From Labia minor (Eukaryota > Arthropoda > Insecta > Dermaptera > Spongiphoridae), in the NCBI GenBank assembly GCA_963082975.1, contig OY720348.1, positions 68,659,719-68,723,718 on the forward strand: a stretch of 64,000 bases of DNA. The letters run 5' to 3'. Within the stretch, counting starts at the first letter, position 1. Each line of letters opens with the position of its first letter. The notes under the pieces are model-generated. The model made no database searches, had not been told where the DNA came from, and was given only the letters and a program-made list of their open reading frames with translations. Below, one piece after another: positions 26,609 to 38,669 of the stretch. Position numbers and translations under genes: made by a program.

Positions 26609-27673
26609 AAGAAATTTAATCAGAAATCACATTTAAAAACACATTTACTAATTCATACAGGAGAAACCCCTTTTGAATGTAATTATTGTCAAAAGAAATT
26701 TAATCATAATTCAGGTTTAAATACACATTTATTAATTCATACAGGAGAAAAACCTTTAAAATGTAAATATTGTGAAAAGAAATTTAATCAGAAATCACAT
26801 TTAAAAACACATTTACTAATTCATACAGGAGAAACCCCTTTTGAATGTAATTATTGTGAAAAAAAATTTAATGTCAAATCAACTTTACATACACATTTAT
26901 TAATTCATACAGGAGAAAAACCTTTTGAATGTAATTATTGTAAAAAGAAATTTAATACGAAATCAAATTTAGATCAACATTTATTAATTCATACAGGAGA
27001 AAAACGTTTTGAATGTAATTATTGTAAAAAGAAATTTAATCTGAAAGGAAATTTAAATAGACATTTTTTAATTCATACAGGAGAAAAACCCTTTGAATGT
27101 AATTATTGTGAAATGAAATTTAATCAGAAATCATCATTAAAATCACATTTACTAATTCATACAGTAGAAACCCCTTTTGAATGTAATTATTGTGAAAAAA
27201 AATTTACTGTCAAATCAACTTTACATACACATTTATTAATTCATACAGGAGAAAAACCTTTTGAATGTAATTATTGTAAAAAGAAATTTAATACGAAATC
27301 AAATTTAGATCAACATTTATTAATTCATACAGGAGAAAAACGTTTTGAATGTAATTATTGTAAAAAGAAATTTAATCTGAAAGGAAATTTAAATAGACAT
27401 TTTTTAATTCATACAGGAGAAAAACCCTTTGAATGTAATTATTGTGAAATGAAATTTAATCAGAAATCATCATTAAAATCACATTTACTAATTCATACAG
27501 GAGAACAATCTTTTGAATGTAACTATTGTGAAAAGAAATTTAATCATAAATCAATTTTGAAAAAACATTTATTAACTCATTCAGGAAAAAAACCTTTTGA
27601 ATGTAATTATTGTCAAAAGAAATTTAATCTGAAAGCAACCTTAAAAACACATTTATTAAAACATAATGTTTGA
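26609..27673 (+). pseudogene. Headless zinc-finger array (3b)
   Basis: A finger array without exon 1, the N-terminal finger or the first unit. It begins mid-finger ([10 protein letters not shown]) at a junction with 3'-flank DNA, then has 12 units and the family stop (TGA 27671-27673). It is open throughout, but the first in-frame ATG is at 27113, giving a possible 186-residue frame; the frame is closed upstream at 26582. A 336-base segment (four fingers) is tandemly repeated (26830 and 27166 are equivalent positions). One linker reads TVETP. It could only be expressed by an alternative promoter or by splicing from gene 3. Confidence 0.75.
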
Positions 27674-28235
27674 AAAATATGCTTAATAATTGAAACAAGA
27701 TTTTCTTTAAATATAGCTTATATACCTTATAGCACAAATTGTAGTTTAAATCAATAAAAATCTATCTTATCTTATTTAACTTAGTATTTATATTTACTAT
27801 TTTATTTCCTCCAATAATAAATACATTATTACTAATTATCTTTCACATTTCCTATCATTTTATTATCCATATGTTAATTTATTTATTATTTATTTATACA
27901 AATCTAAAATATGTCTATGATTCTTTCCTTTTACTAATCTATAATTGTAAATATAAAGAACCAGGGTAATTAATAAAATTATATATATTAATCATCTTTG
28001 CTATTTTCGTAACAAATTACGCACTATCTCGACAGTTACTTCGTTCAGATATTTTCGCATATCCCCACCATCGTTCAATTCATTTCGTGTATTTCATTCG
28101 GATCGGATTGAAAACATACTTCGTTTAATTTCGGGAAGTTTCGCTCCCATTCGTACTTTTATTTACTTTTGAAATTATTTATAAATTGTTTTCAATTTTC
28201 TTCTTTAATTTGTTTCATAGTCAATTTATTTCGAA

Positions 28236-28406
28236 ATGGCTAATGAATTAATTGAATCCTTTGAAAAGGAACATTTTTTGATACAATTAGAAATGGAAGA
28301 AGTCAATCATCAAATAGAAAATTCTGAAAATAATGATTTGACTCTCCTTTTAATTGAGAAATTAATCGAGAGAAGTAAAAAACTACAAGTAGACATCGCG
28401 CGTTGA
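28236..28406 (+). pseudogene. BEL gag N-terminus (broken)
   Basis: ATG at 28236 opens a 56-residue frame (MANELIESFEKEHF..) rich in acidic and hydrophobic residues. It ends at TGA 28404. The next frame continues as VDNNLYTNKT, so a one-base shift separates it from the main gag part. Confidence 0.55.
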
Positions 28407-28413
28407 TAATAAC

Positions 28414-29275
28414 TTGTATACAAATAAAACTTGTAAATCTATATTGAGTGGTGTTTCTAACTTAATCAAAGATTTGAATCTAAATTTGGGTAATATTCAT
28501 ATTAAATTGAATAAAATAATTAATACTCCTTTAAAGATTGTTTCAGATAGTCCAGATATTAAACCAAATCTCAACATATCACTTCCACAGTTGCATTTAG
28601 AAAAATTTAATGGGGATTTGGATAAATGGAAATCTTTTGAAAGACAATTTCTCAACACAGTCGATTTGAGAATGGATCTTACACCTACGCAGAAGCTCAT
28701 GTATTTAAGAAGCTTTCTACAGGAGAAACCATTGAAAATAATACATCATTTGGAAATCTACGATCATAATTATTCTCGTGCATTGAAATTACTTAAAGAA
28801 AAGTATGATAAAAAGAAACGGACAATTTTTAATTTATTGGATAAATTATTTAACTTGCCAAAAATAACGGTATCAAATTATAATCATTATTCTAATCTAG
28901 TAATAACACTAAAAGTTTAACTGAACAATTGCAAAATTATGATACTAATATTGAAGCTTGTAATAATTTACTTGTATACTTGACTTATAATAAATTAGAT
29001 TATACAGCCCAAACACAATGGGATCTTCATCATCAAAGTGATGAAATGCCTCATTTAAAAGAATTATTAGAATTTATAGAACATTTAAGTAATACTTGTT
29101 TAAAATCACAAAAAAGATTTAATAATGAAAATAGTTTTGGCTCCAATTCTAACAATAATAAATTCGTATCTAAACGAGTTAAAAAAACATTTAATATTAC
29201 TATGGTTAAAAGAAATAATTGTCATTTTTGTATTAGAAATCACAAATTAGAAGTTTGTAAATTATTTTTATAGTT
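28414..29275 (+). pseudogene. BEL gag, DUF1759-like region
   Basis: The frame at 28414-28920 contains LPQLHLEKFNGDLDKWKSF, the hallmark start of the DUF1759 Gag domain, followed by the expected helical region (LRSFLQEKPLKII). A frameshift near 28915 moves the rest to 28929-29273. The first Zn knuckle CHFCIRNHKLEVC ends that piece, with a stop after FL. Confidence 0.85.
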
Positions 29276-29317
29276 GGAACCAAGAAACAGATTTGATTTT
29301 GTAAAAAGTAAACGTCT

Positions 29318-30526
29318 TTGTATAAAATGTTTAGACTTAAATTCTGTCGATCGACAATAACATGTAATATTTGTAAAGGTTCTCATAATGTATTATTACA
29401 CTTTTCCAGATCTGAGGCGGTATCGAGGATTGAACACATAGTTGAACAATCAGGCTTAGAATCTCAGGAAAAGGAAACTCAAATACAACAGTCTAACTTT
29501 TCGAAAAATCAAGAAACCTCTTCGTCGCTTACTCGGTCATTGAATGCACATTCTATGGGTTCGAACTTCACTTCTTTATTGCCTAGGGCCATAATAGTCT
29601 TAGAAGATAAATCAGGTATTAAATATGATATTAAGGTTTTTCTCGATCAAGGATCCGAATCCAGTTTCATTTCGAGTGAATTGGTTTCTTATTTTGACTT
29701 AGAACAACTCTTTCCATCAAATGTTTTAATTGAAGGTATAAATAACGCTCACCTTGTAGAGTCTCGGAACAGGGTTAATTTAACATTTGGTTCGACTATC
29801 GAGCAATCGTTTAAAATAACATCATCATTTCTTGTCATTGATAATCTATCTTTTACAATTCCTTCAAGAAAACTCGAAAGGAATCAATTTGAATTTGCAA
29901 AGGAATTAAATTTGTCAGATATAACTTTCCACATTCCAAATAAGATACATGTTCTAATTGGAAATGATCTTTTTCCAAAGCTCATTAAAAATAATATTAT
30001 ATATAATTCGAATAAAAGTTTAATGGCAATGGATTCACATTTGGGATTTATTGTTTCGGGAAATGTTTTGACAAAATCATGTTTTGCATTAAAGGAAGAA
30101 GAATCCAAGAGAATCAATTCACAAGAGATAAATGATAATATTAAAAAATTATGGGAGATGGATAATTTCATAGTTAGCGAACCTTCGAATATAATTTCAA
30201 ATGCAGAATCTACATTTTTAGAATCGATAAAACATAATTCGAATGGTAGATTACAAATCGCTTTACTATTTAAAAATGATTATATATTTTTAGGTAAATC
30301 ATTTAATCGAGCTAAAACTATTTTAGATAAACAAGTATTAGGCATTACATGGGACAATATTAATGATTATATCATATTTAAGTATAAAACTTATTTAGTC
30401 GTTGAATTAACTAAAAGGAAATTATCGTCTTACCTTGCTAGTTATTACGATCCACTCGGATGGTTAATTCCAATCTTTATTAAATTGAAAATTTTATTGC
30501 AATATTTATTTTTTTTTGAAAATTGA
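29318..30526 (+). pseudogene. BEL protease joined to post-RT region, RT missing
   Basis: A 402-codon open frame. Zinc-knuckle remnants (CNICKGSHN) lead into a DUF1758-type aspartic protease with VFLDQGSESSFIS and GNDLFPKL. The frame reaches LGKSFNRAKT, the spot just before the polymerase in BEL elements. It then jumps in frame to KQVLGITWDN and YDPLGWLIP, which normally lie after the polymerase. The fingers, palm and YxDD box are absent. Either a deletion or mis-joining of reads could explain it; the frame is preserved across the junction. Confidence 0.85.
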
Positions 30527-30749
30527 TTGGGATGAAGCGATGCCTATAGATTGTCAAAGTATTTGGACTCAATTTTCGGAGCAAATACATTTATTGAAAA
30601 ATATAAAGATACCTCGGTGTATATCACATATTGATAGTATTACTTATCAAATTTTCGCTTTTTGTGATGCCTCGGAAAAGGCATACGCCTGTGTAATTAA
30701 TTTAGTCGGTTACAATGACAAACAAGACATGTCGCTCGAAGTAAGCTAG
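30516..30749 (+). pseudogene. BEL RNase H-like fragment
   Basis: The frame continues the previous one after a one-base shift: KIDWDEAMP..W, then AFCDASEKAYACVIN, the start of the A17/RNase H-like region with its Asp. It stops shortly afterwards (30747-30749), so most of the domain is lost. Confidence 0.75.
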
Positions 30750-30754
30750 CTTCT

Positions 30755-31828
30755 TTGAAGACCATAAGTTTGTTTTTGAATTTACCTCAAGATTTTAACA
30801 TCGAAGAAAACCAAAATATTGCCTTATCTACAGAAGAGGAAAGAAATTTGGTTTTAAAAAATTTTTTCACTTTATCACAATCGGTTGAGAATCGTATTGA
30901 TTTTCTCGAGCAGATTATAAATAATCATAATAGTTATGATAAATTAATTACTCATTTGGCCATTTGGTTAAAGTATATACGTATTCTTCGTTTTCGAATA
31001 TCACGAAAGGATAAACCTTTTAAATTTGGAAATGTTATAAATATAGAAGAATTTAATCGAGCCAGAATGTTTCTAATAAGAAACATTCAACAAAAATACT
31101 TTGCTATAGAAATTAATAACTTAAAAATGAATAAAGAATTACCTGTAACCAGTAAAACAAAATCTCTTTCGCCCTTTTTAGATCCAGATGATATTCTCAG
31201 AGTTGGAGGAAGATTGGAATATTCGACATTGTCTTATCATCAGAAACATCCAATCATACTTCCGAAAAAACATCGCTTAAACACATTGATTTTAGAACGA
31301 CTACATAAGTTTAATCTTCATTGTGGACCTCGTCAATTGGAAGCCTTTTCTCGCATGGAGTACTGGATGATTGGAGGAAGAGATTTAAGGAAGCAAGTTT
31401 TTAGAAAATGCTTCACTTGTACAAAGTTTAGAAGGAAAACAATCACATCTGTGATGGGAAATTTACCCCCTGATCGGTTGATTGTACAAAAAGCCTCCTT
31501 TGTAACTGGTATCGATTTTTTTCGTCCCTACCCAGTTTATTTAAAACGTGGCAGAGGAATGAAATCGATTAAGAATTATATTTGTTTATTCGTTTGTTTC
31601 TCCACAAAGGCCATCCATTTAGAGCTTTGTGAAGATTTGTCAACCATCGCTTTTTTGAATGCATTGACAAGATTATTATTAATCGTCGTGGAATATCACA
31701 GAAAATATTGTCAGATAATGCAACAAACCTCATTGCCGGAAATAAGGCATTGCAGGTAGAATATAATAACTTACAAAAAATTTCGTTATCACCTCGTTTT
31801 CGATTACTTCAGGATATGCAAAAAACTT
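30755..31828 (+). pseudogene. BEL integrase region (broken)
   Basis: A 334-codon frame (30755-31759) holds the connection region (LRVGGRL), the integrase HHCC zinc finger (HKFNLHCG.. CFTCTKF) and the first catalytic Asp motif GIDFF. The second motif, SDNATN, is in another frame after a shift near 31685, and the catalytic Glu region is not present. Homology ends at about 31828, where a dispersed repeat begins. Confidence 0.85.
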
Positions 31829-32056
31829 AATTGGGTAACGGGTGGTTTCTTTTCTGAAATATCGATAGGAAAGATTATTATTATTATTATCGTATTTATC
31901 TTAATCGGGTAGCAGGTAGGAACACTCTTTATATATACCTACCTCAGGGCGTAGCATCCCTGCCATATGCGAGCTCCAGGTTCCTCCTGGCACCGGGAGG
32001 TAGTATCCTGGCCTCTACGGGCCCCACTCAGGGTTACGAGTAGGACCATCTATCGT
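31829..32056 (-). repeat. Divergent reverse copy of the dispersed 360-bp repeat
   Basis: On the minus strand it shares the words GGCAGGGATGCTACGCCCTG, TAGGTA and ACCCGTTACCCAATT with the family at 4384-4745. It has an unrelated GC-rich insert (CCTCCCGGTGCCAGGAGG). It sits between the integrase and the polypurine tract, so it inserted into the retrotransposon. Confidence 0.5.
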
Positions 32057-32154
32057 AGAAATTAATCTTCAAATTCCATTGCATGGAAGATATGCTAGAT
32101 TAATATTAATTTTGAATTGACCCTCCCTCCATAATACCATTGACGGGTAAATTC

Positions 32155-33100
32155 AAGGAGAGGGAGGATGTATAAAAACTTTTGAATAATATTTAGTAGT
32201 TTAAAATTAGTTGAATTATCGTATAAAAGAAGGCGCAACTGACTTCCGCCTTTTTCATATAGATTGAGCTCTTTGATGCTTTCTTCTTCGTTGTCGATAA
32301 CTTCCTAGCGGAAGTGTCGTGGCCCTAATAACTCCACAGGAGTCATAGGGTGTTCATGGGAAAATTTGACCGAAGTGGTTTCCCCTTGCCTTCTTCGGTG
32401 GGGGCAGCCGATGTTAAATTGGATTAAATTTTTTTATATTTATTATTTATTAAATAAATATATAATCTTGAGTTCTATGCTGGGATTCGAACTCAGGCTT
32501 CCTGTGTAGAAATCTAGTACTCTACCCACTCAGCCATGCTGCCCCCATCTTTGATGCTTTAATCACTTGATATTCGATTTCTCTTCGTTTCGGACGTCTT
32601 CGTCAAACCCTCGCTTATTCGTATTTTTCGTCGGAAGCCATCTTTTCTCTTCGTTCTTTGTCTCGTTTATAATTCATCTCGTGTTGGCTTCATATTTCTT
32701 CGATTTTGTATTTAAATTTCATCGATTAAAATCCTTCGTAATTATCCAATTCGTAACAAATAGTACCTTTGGATAATTAACTTGTAATTTCTAATTCGTA
32801 TCAAATCGAACGATTAGATCATATCTTATCATTTTCTCGTTTCTATTTTGTAATATATTTATAACTCGAACTGTGTTCAATTATCGAAACTACCTCAGAT
32901 TAAAGGTATTTATAAATATATATATTTTCTTATTATATTTCGAATCATTAATGTTTCAAATAAAATATTAATTTTTCAAATATTCTTGTATATAATAATG
33001 TTATTTTCTTTAAATATAATTGTATATAAAACCTAATTTGTTGTCTTTTGATTTATTATAGATATTAATATATATAATTTTCGTTGTCTTTTACCCGCCA
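32155..33100 (+). mobile_element. BEL polypurine tract and putative 3' LTR
   Basis: AAGGAGAGGGAGGA (32155-32168) is directly followed by TGTATAAAAAC. A TATAAAAG box lies at 32222-32229 and a long non-coding region follows, interrupted by the SINE at 32283-32547. The right LTR boundary is not defined; no second LTR was found for comparison. The 69-codon frame at 32567-32776 is not a gene. Confidence 0.5.
32283..32547 (-). mobile_element. tRNA-derived SINE
   Basis: The minus strand starts GGGGGCAGCATGGCTGAGTG with an A-box-like TGGCTGAGTGGG, and a B-box GAGTTCGAATCCC about 35 bases later. The acceptor arms do not pair, so it is tRNA-derived and not a tRNA gene. An A/T-rich stretch and a 3' body with CCGAAGAAGGCAAGG follow. 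It is flanked by 13-bp direct repeats TCTTTGATGCTTT at 32270-32282 and 32548-32560, the expected signature of LINE-mediated insertion. It lies in the putative BEL LTR. Confidence 0.8.
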
Positions 33101-33545
33101 GCAATTTAGGGGAGAATTGGCGAACTCCTGCAAATCTTTGTAATTATTTGTTATAGATATCTTATATCTACAAGGGATGCTAAGAAATTTCCACATGGAC
33201 CATTTTTGAAATAAATATCCATATCTACCCCATATTTCAGAACCACGGAAATTCTCTTAAAACAGGAAAATTCCTATACACCTTCCCTTCCTATCGTCGG
33301 TCGATAAAAATGTAATTTGTCGGCAGCAGCGCCATCTAACAATGATAAGAGTAAAAACACATAATGCATCCGGATGTCAAATTTGCCTGTCACTCACCTG
33401 GTGCTATCTTAAAGACAAATATTTGGATGTTATTTTAATTGTAATCAAAATCAAGATTTAAAACGTTATTATAACAGACCATCTGGTTTATATTACTTAT
33501 TAACTAGAATAAATTTTATAATTGATAATATATTAATCAATTAAA

Positions 33546-34981
33546 ATGGATCTTGATTCCCAAGAAGACACAAAATATCCAATATATATAGGTTAGTTTT
33601 TATTTCTATGTTTTTTTCATCTAAAGTAATGTTAATCGTCACTAAAATTATTTTTTTTAATATTATTTGTAATGATATGATTCCTAAAATTGAATTATAA
33701 AATAAAAGTTAGATATATAAAAATATAATGATTTAAAATAACTAATTAATTCTTTTTTTAGGTCCTCTATATGCTTGTGTATATTGTCATACCAATTTTA
33801 TAAGTGAGGAATTTTTATCGAAACATCTAAAAAAATGTTTTCATAAAATAATATTTTCAATTTTCAAAAATGATCTAAAACTCAAAAAAGATACGGAGAA
33901 ATATTTAGACGAAAAAGTTAAAGAAGAATCTGATTCAAACCATACTGAAGACAGCAGTTTTCAATGTAATTATTATAAAAAGAAATTTAATCAGAAATCT
34001 CATTTAATTACACATTTATTAATTCAAACAGGAGAAAAACCTTTTGAATGTAACTATTGTGAAAAGAAATTTAATCAGAAATCACATTTAAAAACACATT
34101 TACTAATTCATACACGAGAAAAACCTTTTGAATGTAATTATTGTAAAAAGAAATTTAATAAGAAATCAAATTTAGATCAACATTTATTAATTCATACAGG
34201 AGAAAAACCTTTTGAATGTAATTATTGTGAAAAGAAATTTAATCAGAAATCACATTTAAAAACACATTTACTAATTCATACAGGAGAAACCCCTTTTGAA
34301 TGTAATTATTGTCAAAAGAAATTTAATCAGAATTCAATTTTAAATAGACATTTATTAATTCATACAGGAGAAAAGCCTTTTGAGTGTAATTATTGTCAAA
34401 AGAAATTTAATACGAAATCAAATTTTGATCAACATTTATTAATTCATACAGGAGAAAAACCTTTTGAATGTAAATATTGTGAAAAGAAATTTAATCAGAA
34501 ATCACATTTAAAAACACATTTACTAATTCATACAGGAGAAAAACCTTTTGAATGTAATTATTGTCAAAAGAAATTTAATCGGAAATCATCATTAAAATTA
34601 CATTTACTAATTCATACAAGAGAAAAACCTTTTGAATGTAACTATTGTGAAAAGAAATTTAATAATAAATCACATTTAAAAACACATTTACTAATTCATA
34701 CAGGAGAAAAACCTTTTGAATGTAATTATTGTCAAAAGAGATTTAGACAGAAATCTGATTTAGCTAAACATTTATTAATTCATACAGGAGAAAAACCTTT
34801 TGAATGTAATTATTGTCAAAAGAGATTTAGACAGAAATCTGATTTAGCTAAAAATTTACTCATTCATACAGGAAAAAAACCTTTTGAATGTAATTATTGT
34901 AAAAAAAAATTTAATACGAAATCAAATTTAAAAACACATTTACTAATTCATACAGGAGAAAATCCTTTTGAATGTAATTAA
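33546..34981 (+). CDS. C2H2 zinc-finger protein, gene 4 (early stop)
   Basis: Exons are 33546-33591 and 33762-34981, giving 421 residues. The N-terminal finger reads YACVYCHTNF (Pro to Ala relative to the others). The CNYY unit and 11 further units follow; the tenth has AKNLLIH, so its first zinc His is Asn. The frame ends at TAA 34979-34981, in the same Tyr-codon position as the stop in gene 2. It is the only stop: the frame is otherwise open through three more units to the family TGA at 35210. The last part of the usual 5' flank precedes it, directly abutting the retrotransposon. Confidence 0.75.
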
Positions 34982-35212
34982 TGTCAAAAGAGATTTAGAC
35001 AGAAATCTGATTTAGCTAAACATTTATTAATTCATACAGGAGAAAAACCTTTTGAATGTAATTATTGTCAAAAGAGATTTAGACAGAAATCTGATTTAGC
35101 TAAACATTTACTCATTCATACAGGAAAAAAACCTTTTGAGTGTAATTATTGTCAAAAGAAATTTAATCTGAAAGCAACTTTAAAAACACATTTATTAAAA
35201 CATAATGTTTGA
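34982..35212 (+). pseudogene. Untranslated 3' part of array 4
   Basis: The remainder of the stop-bearing unit plus two units to the family C-terminus (HLLKHNV). It is in frame with gene 4 and open, so one base change separates it from a full-length gene. Confidence 0.8.
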
Positions 35213-36474
35213 AAAATAGGCTTAATAATTGAAACAAGATTTTCTTTAAATATAGCTTATATATTATATACTTTATAACTCAAATTGTAGTTTAAATCAA
35301 TATAAATTCGATTTATTTAACTTAGTATTTATATTTACTATTTTATTTTCTCTATTAATAAATACATTATTACTAATTATCTATTACATTTATCTATCAC
35401 ATTTCCTATCATTTTATTATCCATATGTTAATTTATTTATTATTTATTTATACAAATCTAAAATATGTCTATGATTCTTTCCTTTTACTAGTCTATAATT
35501 GTAAATATAAAGAAACTTTTTAAAAATCCTTATTTTAATTCTTACAAGAGAAAGACATTTTGAATTTAATATAATCACATAAAATTGTCATCTACTAATT
35601 CATACAGGTAAAAAGTTTTTTGGAATGAATTTATTGTAAAAAGAAAATTAATATTATTTAACATTTATTAATACATACCTGGTTCACCGACTCGCCATTC
35701 AAATAATTTAAAAGAACATACATTAAAAAAAATTAGTCATAAAACTTACACCCCTTAAACTTACGTATTAATTCACTGAAAGACAGAAAAGAATGGCCTT
35801 AAAAATGTATTTATTTAGAGATAGAACTTACATTTCAGCTATGCTGCTATTATGCTTTTCAATTTATATTTAATATTATTAGATCATACCTGGTTCGCCG
35901 AGCCGCTGCTCGATCATTAAAATAAATGATTGCTAATAATCCGATTTGGCTGGTAATAGCAATAACTGGTTCACCGAGTCACCGTACAAATAATTTAAAA
36001 GAACATAAATGACTAATAAAACATATACTCCTTAAACGTATGTATTAATGCACTGAAAGACAGAAAAGTAAGCCTGTTGATATAAAATATATATATTTTC
36101 GTAAATTTGATTTGATTATATGTATGTATATATATATATAAAAGTTTTTGTCTTCACATTGCTGTGAATTTAAAAATTGTTGCATATCTTCGCGTTTCAT
36201 GACCTCTAGAATCCAAGAGTCACTTTTTCATGTCTGTCTGCTTGCCTGGAAATTTCTACGTTATTGACTGAAAATTGGCTTAAACGATTTCGATGAAATT
36301 ATATGACAATATTCTTACATACTTCTATTTTTATTGATATATATATTCAATAACCCTAGAAATTAAGTCTTTCTGTGGGGAAATTTTGACTTTATAGACT
36401 CAAAATTGGATGAACCGATTTCGATGAAATTACACCACAATATTCTTTCATATCTCAGAAATTAGAGAGAAATC
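35213..36474. other. 3' flank of gene 4
   Basis: Same arrangement as after gene 1: decayed finger relic (35537-35650), GGTTCACCGA units (35678, 35887, 35966) and the repeated ACCGATTTCGATGAAAT motif. No gene was seen. Confidence 0.6.
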
Positions 36475-36534
36475 CGGGCCCCCGTTTAGGTGCGAAGAAG
36501 GCCGAAGGCGCTCTGAGAATATGGTATCTATAAA
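36475..36534 (+). mobile_element. Helitron 3' end, decayed
   Basis: GGCCCCCGTTTAGG, a partly mismatched hairpin, terminus mutated to ATGG. It has the same flanks as 11513-11561. Confidence 0.55.
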
Positions 36535-36660
36535 AGAGACAAACTGGATTACATAACTTAATCCCTCGTTTTTAAAAGAATTGTATACCATATTTTCGGA
36601 CAGATGGAGTAACATTATTTAATGTTTATATTTCAAATTTATTTATAATTTTATAGAATA

Positions 36661-37055
36661 CTAGCTGCTCAGAGCGCCTTCGGCGCTCTTCACACCTAGA
36701 CGGGGGCTCCGCCCCCTGTACCCCCGAGTGGTACATAGTATTTGGTTGAAAGTAGTAAAAGGTTCTCATCCATTTTGTTTCAATCCTTATATTACATAAA
36801 ACATTCATTTCTTTTTGTGTTCTTATTTAAAATATATTTTAATTTAATCAGTAAATTAATTATATATATTATTATTGTATATGGTATATCTATCTATCTA
36901 TGTGGTTCAAAGATACTCGAAAGTTCTTGGCCGCAACAACTTCATTTCTCCAAGTGTCCCTATCCCATCTCTCTTACGTCCCTTCCTACGCGTCCTTGGT
37001 CTTCCAAGCGGACGGTTTCCAATCGGTCTCCGCACCGTTTTCCAATCCAATATTT
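36661..37055 (-). mobile_element. Helitron 3' end (intact hairpins) plus LINE tip, reverse
   Basis: Read on the minus strand it ends with GGGGGC-GGA-GCCCCC, GAGCGCC-GAA-GGCGCTC and CTAG at 36664-36661. This matches the terminus at 407-472 closely but in the opposite orientation and at a different site. Upstream come the shared AT-rich spacer and the end of the LINE tail. Confidence 0.75.
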
Positions 37056-37056
37056 A

Positions 37057-38669
37057 TGAAGAAACACGGAATATAGTGAGAGTGAATGGAGAGGAAGGGA
37101 AGGAATTCGTTACGAGGAAAGGGGTAAGGCAGGGTTGTCCTCTGAGCCCAACACTCTTCAATATATATATAAATGATTTAGAGAAAGACAGTATTAGAAA
37201 AAATATAGGAGGAACAGTTATTGGTAATACAAAAATAAACTGCATGAAGTTTGCTGATGACGTAGTTTTGTTGGCGGATGATTTCGAGGGATTAAAAGAG
37301 ATGGCTAAACCCCTCGAGATCTACGCTAGAGAGAATGATCTAGAGATAAATATAAATAAGACAAAATATATGATTTTTGGGAATAGAGGAAGAAGGAAAA
37401 TATATCCCAAATTATGCCTAAATGAAAAGGAAATAGAAGAAGTAAAAAACTTTAGATACCTTGGGATAGTCTTTTCAAATATAGGCTCTATGAATATGCA
37501 CGTAAAGAAACAAGCAGCTAGAGCTACACTTCTGGTAAATAAGCTAGGGGCAATTATGAGAGATTGTGGTTCAGCAGAGAAGAAACTGTTGGCCTTCAAC
37601 TCTATAGTGAGTTCAACCATGACATATGGAGCTGAGATCACGGGATTGAGGGAAAACAAACAACTAGAGGTAGTTCAGGCCAGATATATAAAAATGTTTC
37701 GGCCTTGAAAAAAATACTCCACATTATATCTGGCAGAGCGAACTGAGCCAGAACAGCATTTGGCTTCTACAAGTTAAAAAAGTACTAGAATATGTACTAA
37801 GAGTGAACTCATTGGAAGAACATAGATGGCCAAAGATATGCCTGAGGGAAATATTAAGAGGAATAAAAAATAATGAAGCGACACAATGGGGGAAGCATCT
37901 AAAAAATTTGTGTGACAAGATGGGGAGTGGAGAAATTTTATTAGGAATAATGTGTGAATGGGATATGACGACCATCAGACGGGCTGCGGAGAATGGTTTT
38001 CAAAAGCTAATGGAACAAGAAGTTCAAGAGCGTTGGAGAAGAATTGACAAATCGTCTTACTCCAAAGAATACAAACTCCTAAAGAAAACAGCATTGAGAG
38101 AAGAATACTGGTTTGAAACTGATAGAAGGTGGAACAGAAGAGTTGCATGGGGAAGAATGAGAATGGGAAATGGGATAAAAGGATTGAAAGATTGGTATGA
38201 ATGTGAGTCTTGCAGATTGTGTGGATGGGAAATAGAAAATTTGGAGCATGTGATGAGCTGTGAGAGAGTGAGAAGTGAAGTGAGTGAAAATTTGAGAGAG
38301 TGGAGAGAAAATTGTGGACAGAATGTGAATTGGTTGAAAATATTGACTGAGAGCATAAATGAGAAGATGTGTGAATGGTGGTGTGTGTGGGAGGGGGAAA
38401 TAAAGAAGGAAGAGAGCAAGAAGTCAAAAAAGACGGAAGAGATTGGAAAATGAAATCTGGCATAAATGAGAAGATGTGTGAATGGTGGTGTGTGTGGGAG
38501 AGGGAAATAAAGAAAGAAGAGAGCGAGAGAAGTCAAAAAAGACGGAAGTGATTTGAAATAAAATCTGTAGTGTAAATAATATCTATAAATTATGTATATA
38601 AATTATGGAAATTGTAGCCCTAAACCCCAAAACGGGGAAGGGTGGAATCGATAATAAATAAATAAATAA
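37057..38669 (+). mobile_element. LINE, 5'-truncated, nearly open
   Basis: A 5'-truncated element beginning mid reverse transcriptase. The first frame (to 37708) has GVRQGCPLSPTLFNIYI, MKFADDVVLLAD and YLGIVFSNIG. A one-base shift near 37700 leads to the second frame (to 38453) with a C-terminal Cys/His motif CRLCGWEIENLEHVMSCE. The 3' end repeats about 108 bases in tandem (38353-38460 and 38461-38570) and finishes with GGGGAAGGGTGG and an AATA repeat (38669). The upstream start of the open frame lies in older Helitron/LINE DNA and is accidental. It is the least decayed LINE in the window. Confidence 0.85.

Larger units (their letters stand above)
27962..33280 (+). mobile_element. BEL/Pao LTR retrotransposon, decayed, RT deleted
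   Basis: Zinc-finger flank homology breaks at 27962 and the typical gene 5' flank resumes at about 33280. In between lie, in order, gag (DUF1759-like), zinc knuckles, an aspartic protease (DUF1758-like), post-RT connection sequence, an RNase H-like fragment, and an integrase zinc finger and core. Then come a polypurine tract (32155-32168) and a putative LTR starting TGTATAAAAAC. This order identifies BEL/Pao. No matching 5' LTR was found. Individual parts are listed separately. Confidence 0.85.

Noticed and set aside
32474-32546. tRNA gene on the minus strand
   Set aside because: A and B boxes are present but the acceptor stem does not pair; the SINE context with target duplications explains it.
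36875-37056. First 60 codons of the 277-codon frame leading into the LINE
   Set aside because: This part is read antisense through an older LINE/Helitron fragment; the true element begins mid-RT at about 37057.
37975-38536. Two long minus-strand frames rich in S, F, H and L
   Set aside because: Antisense shadows of the plus-strand LINE C-terminus and its tandem repeat.
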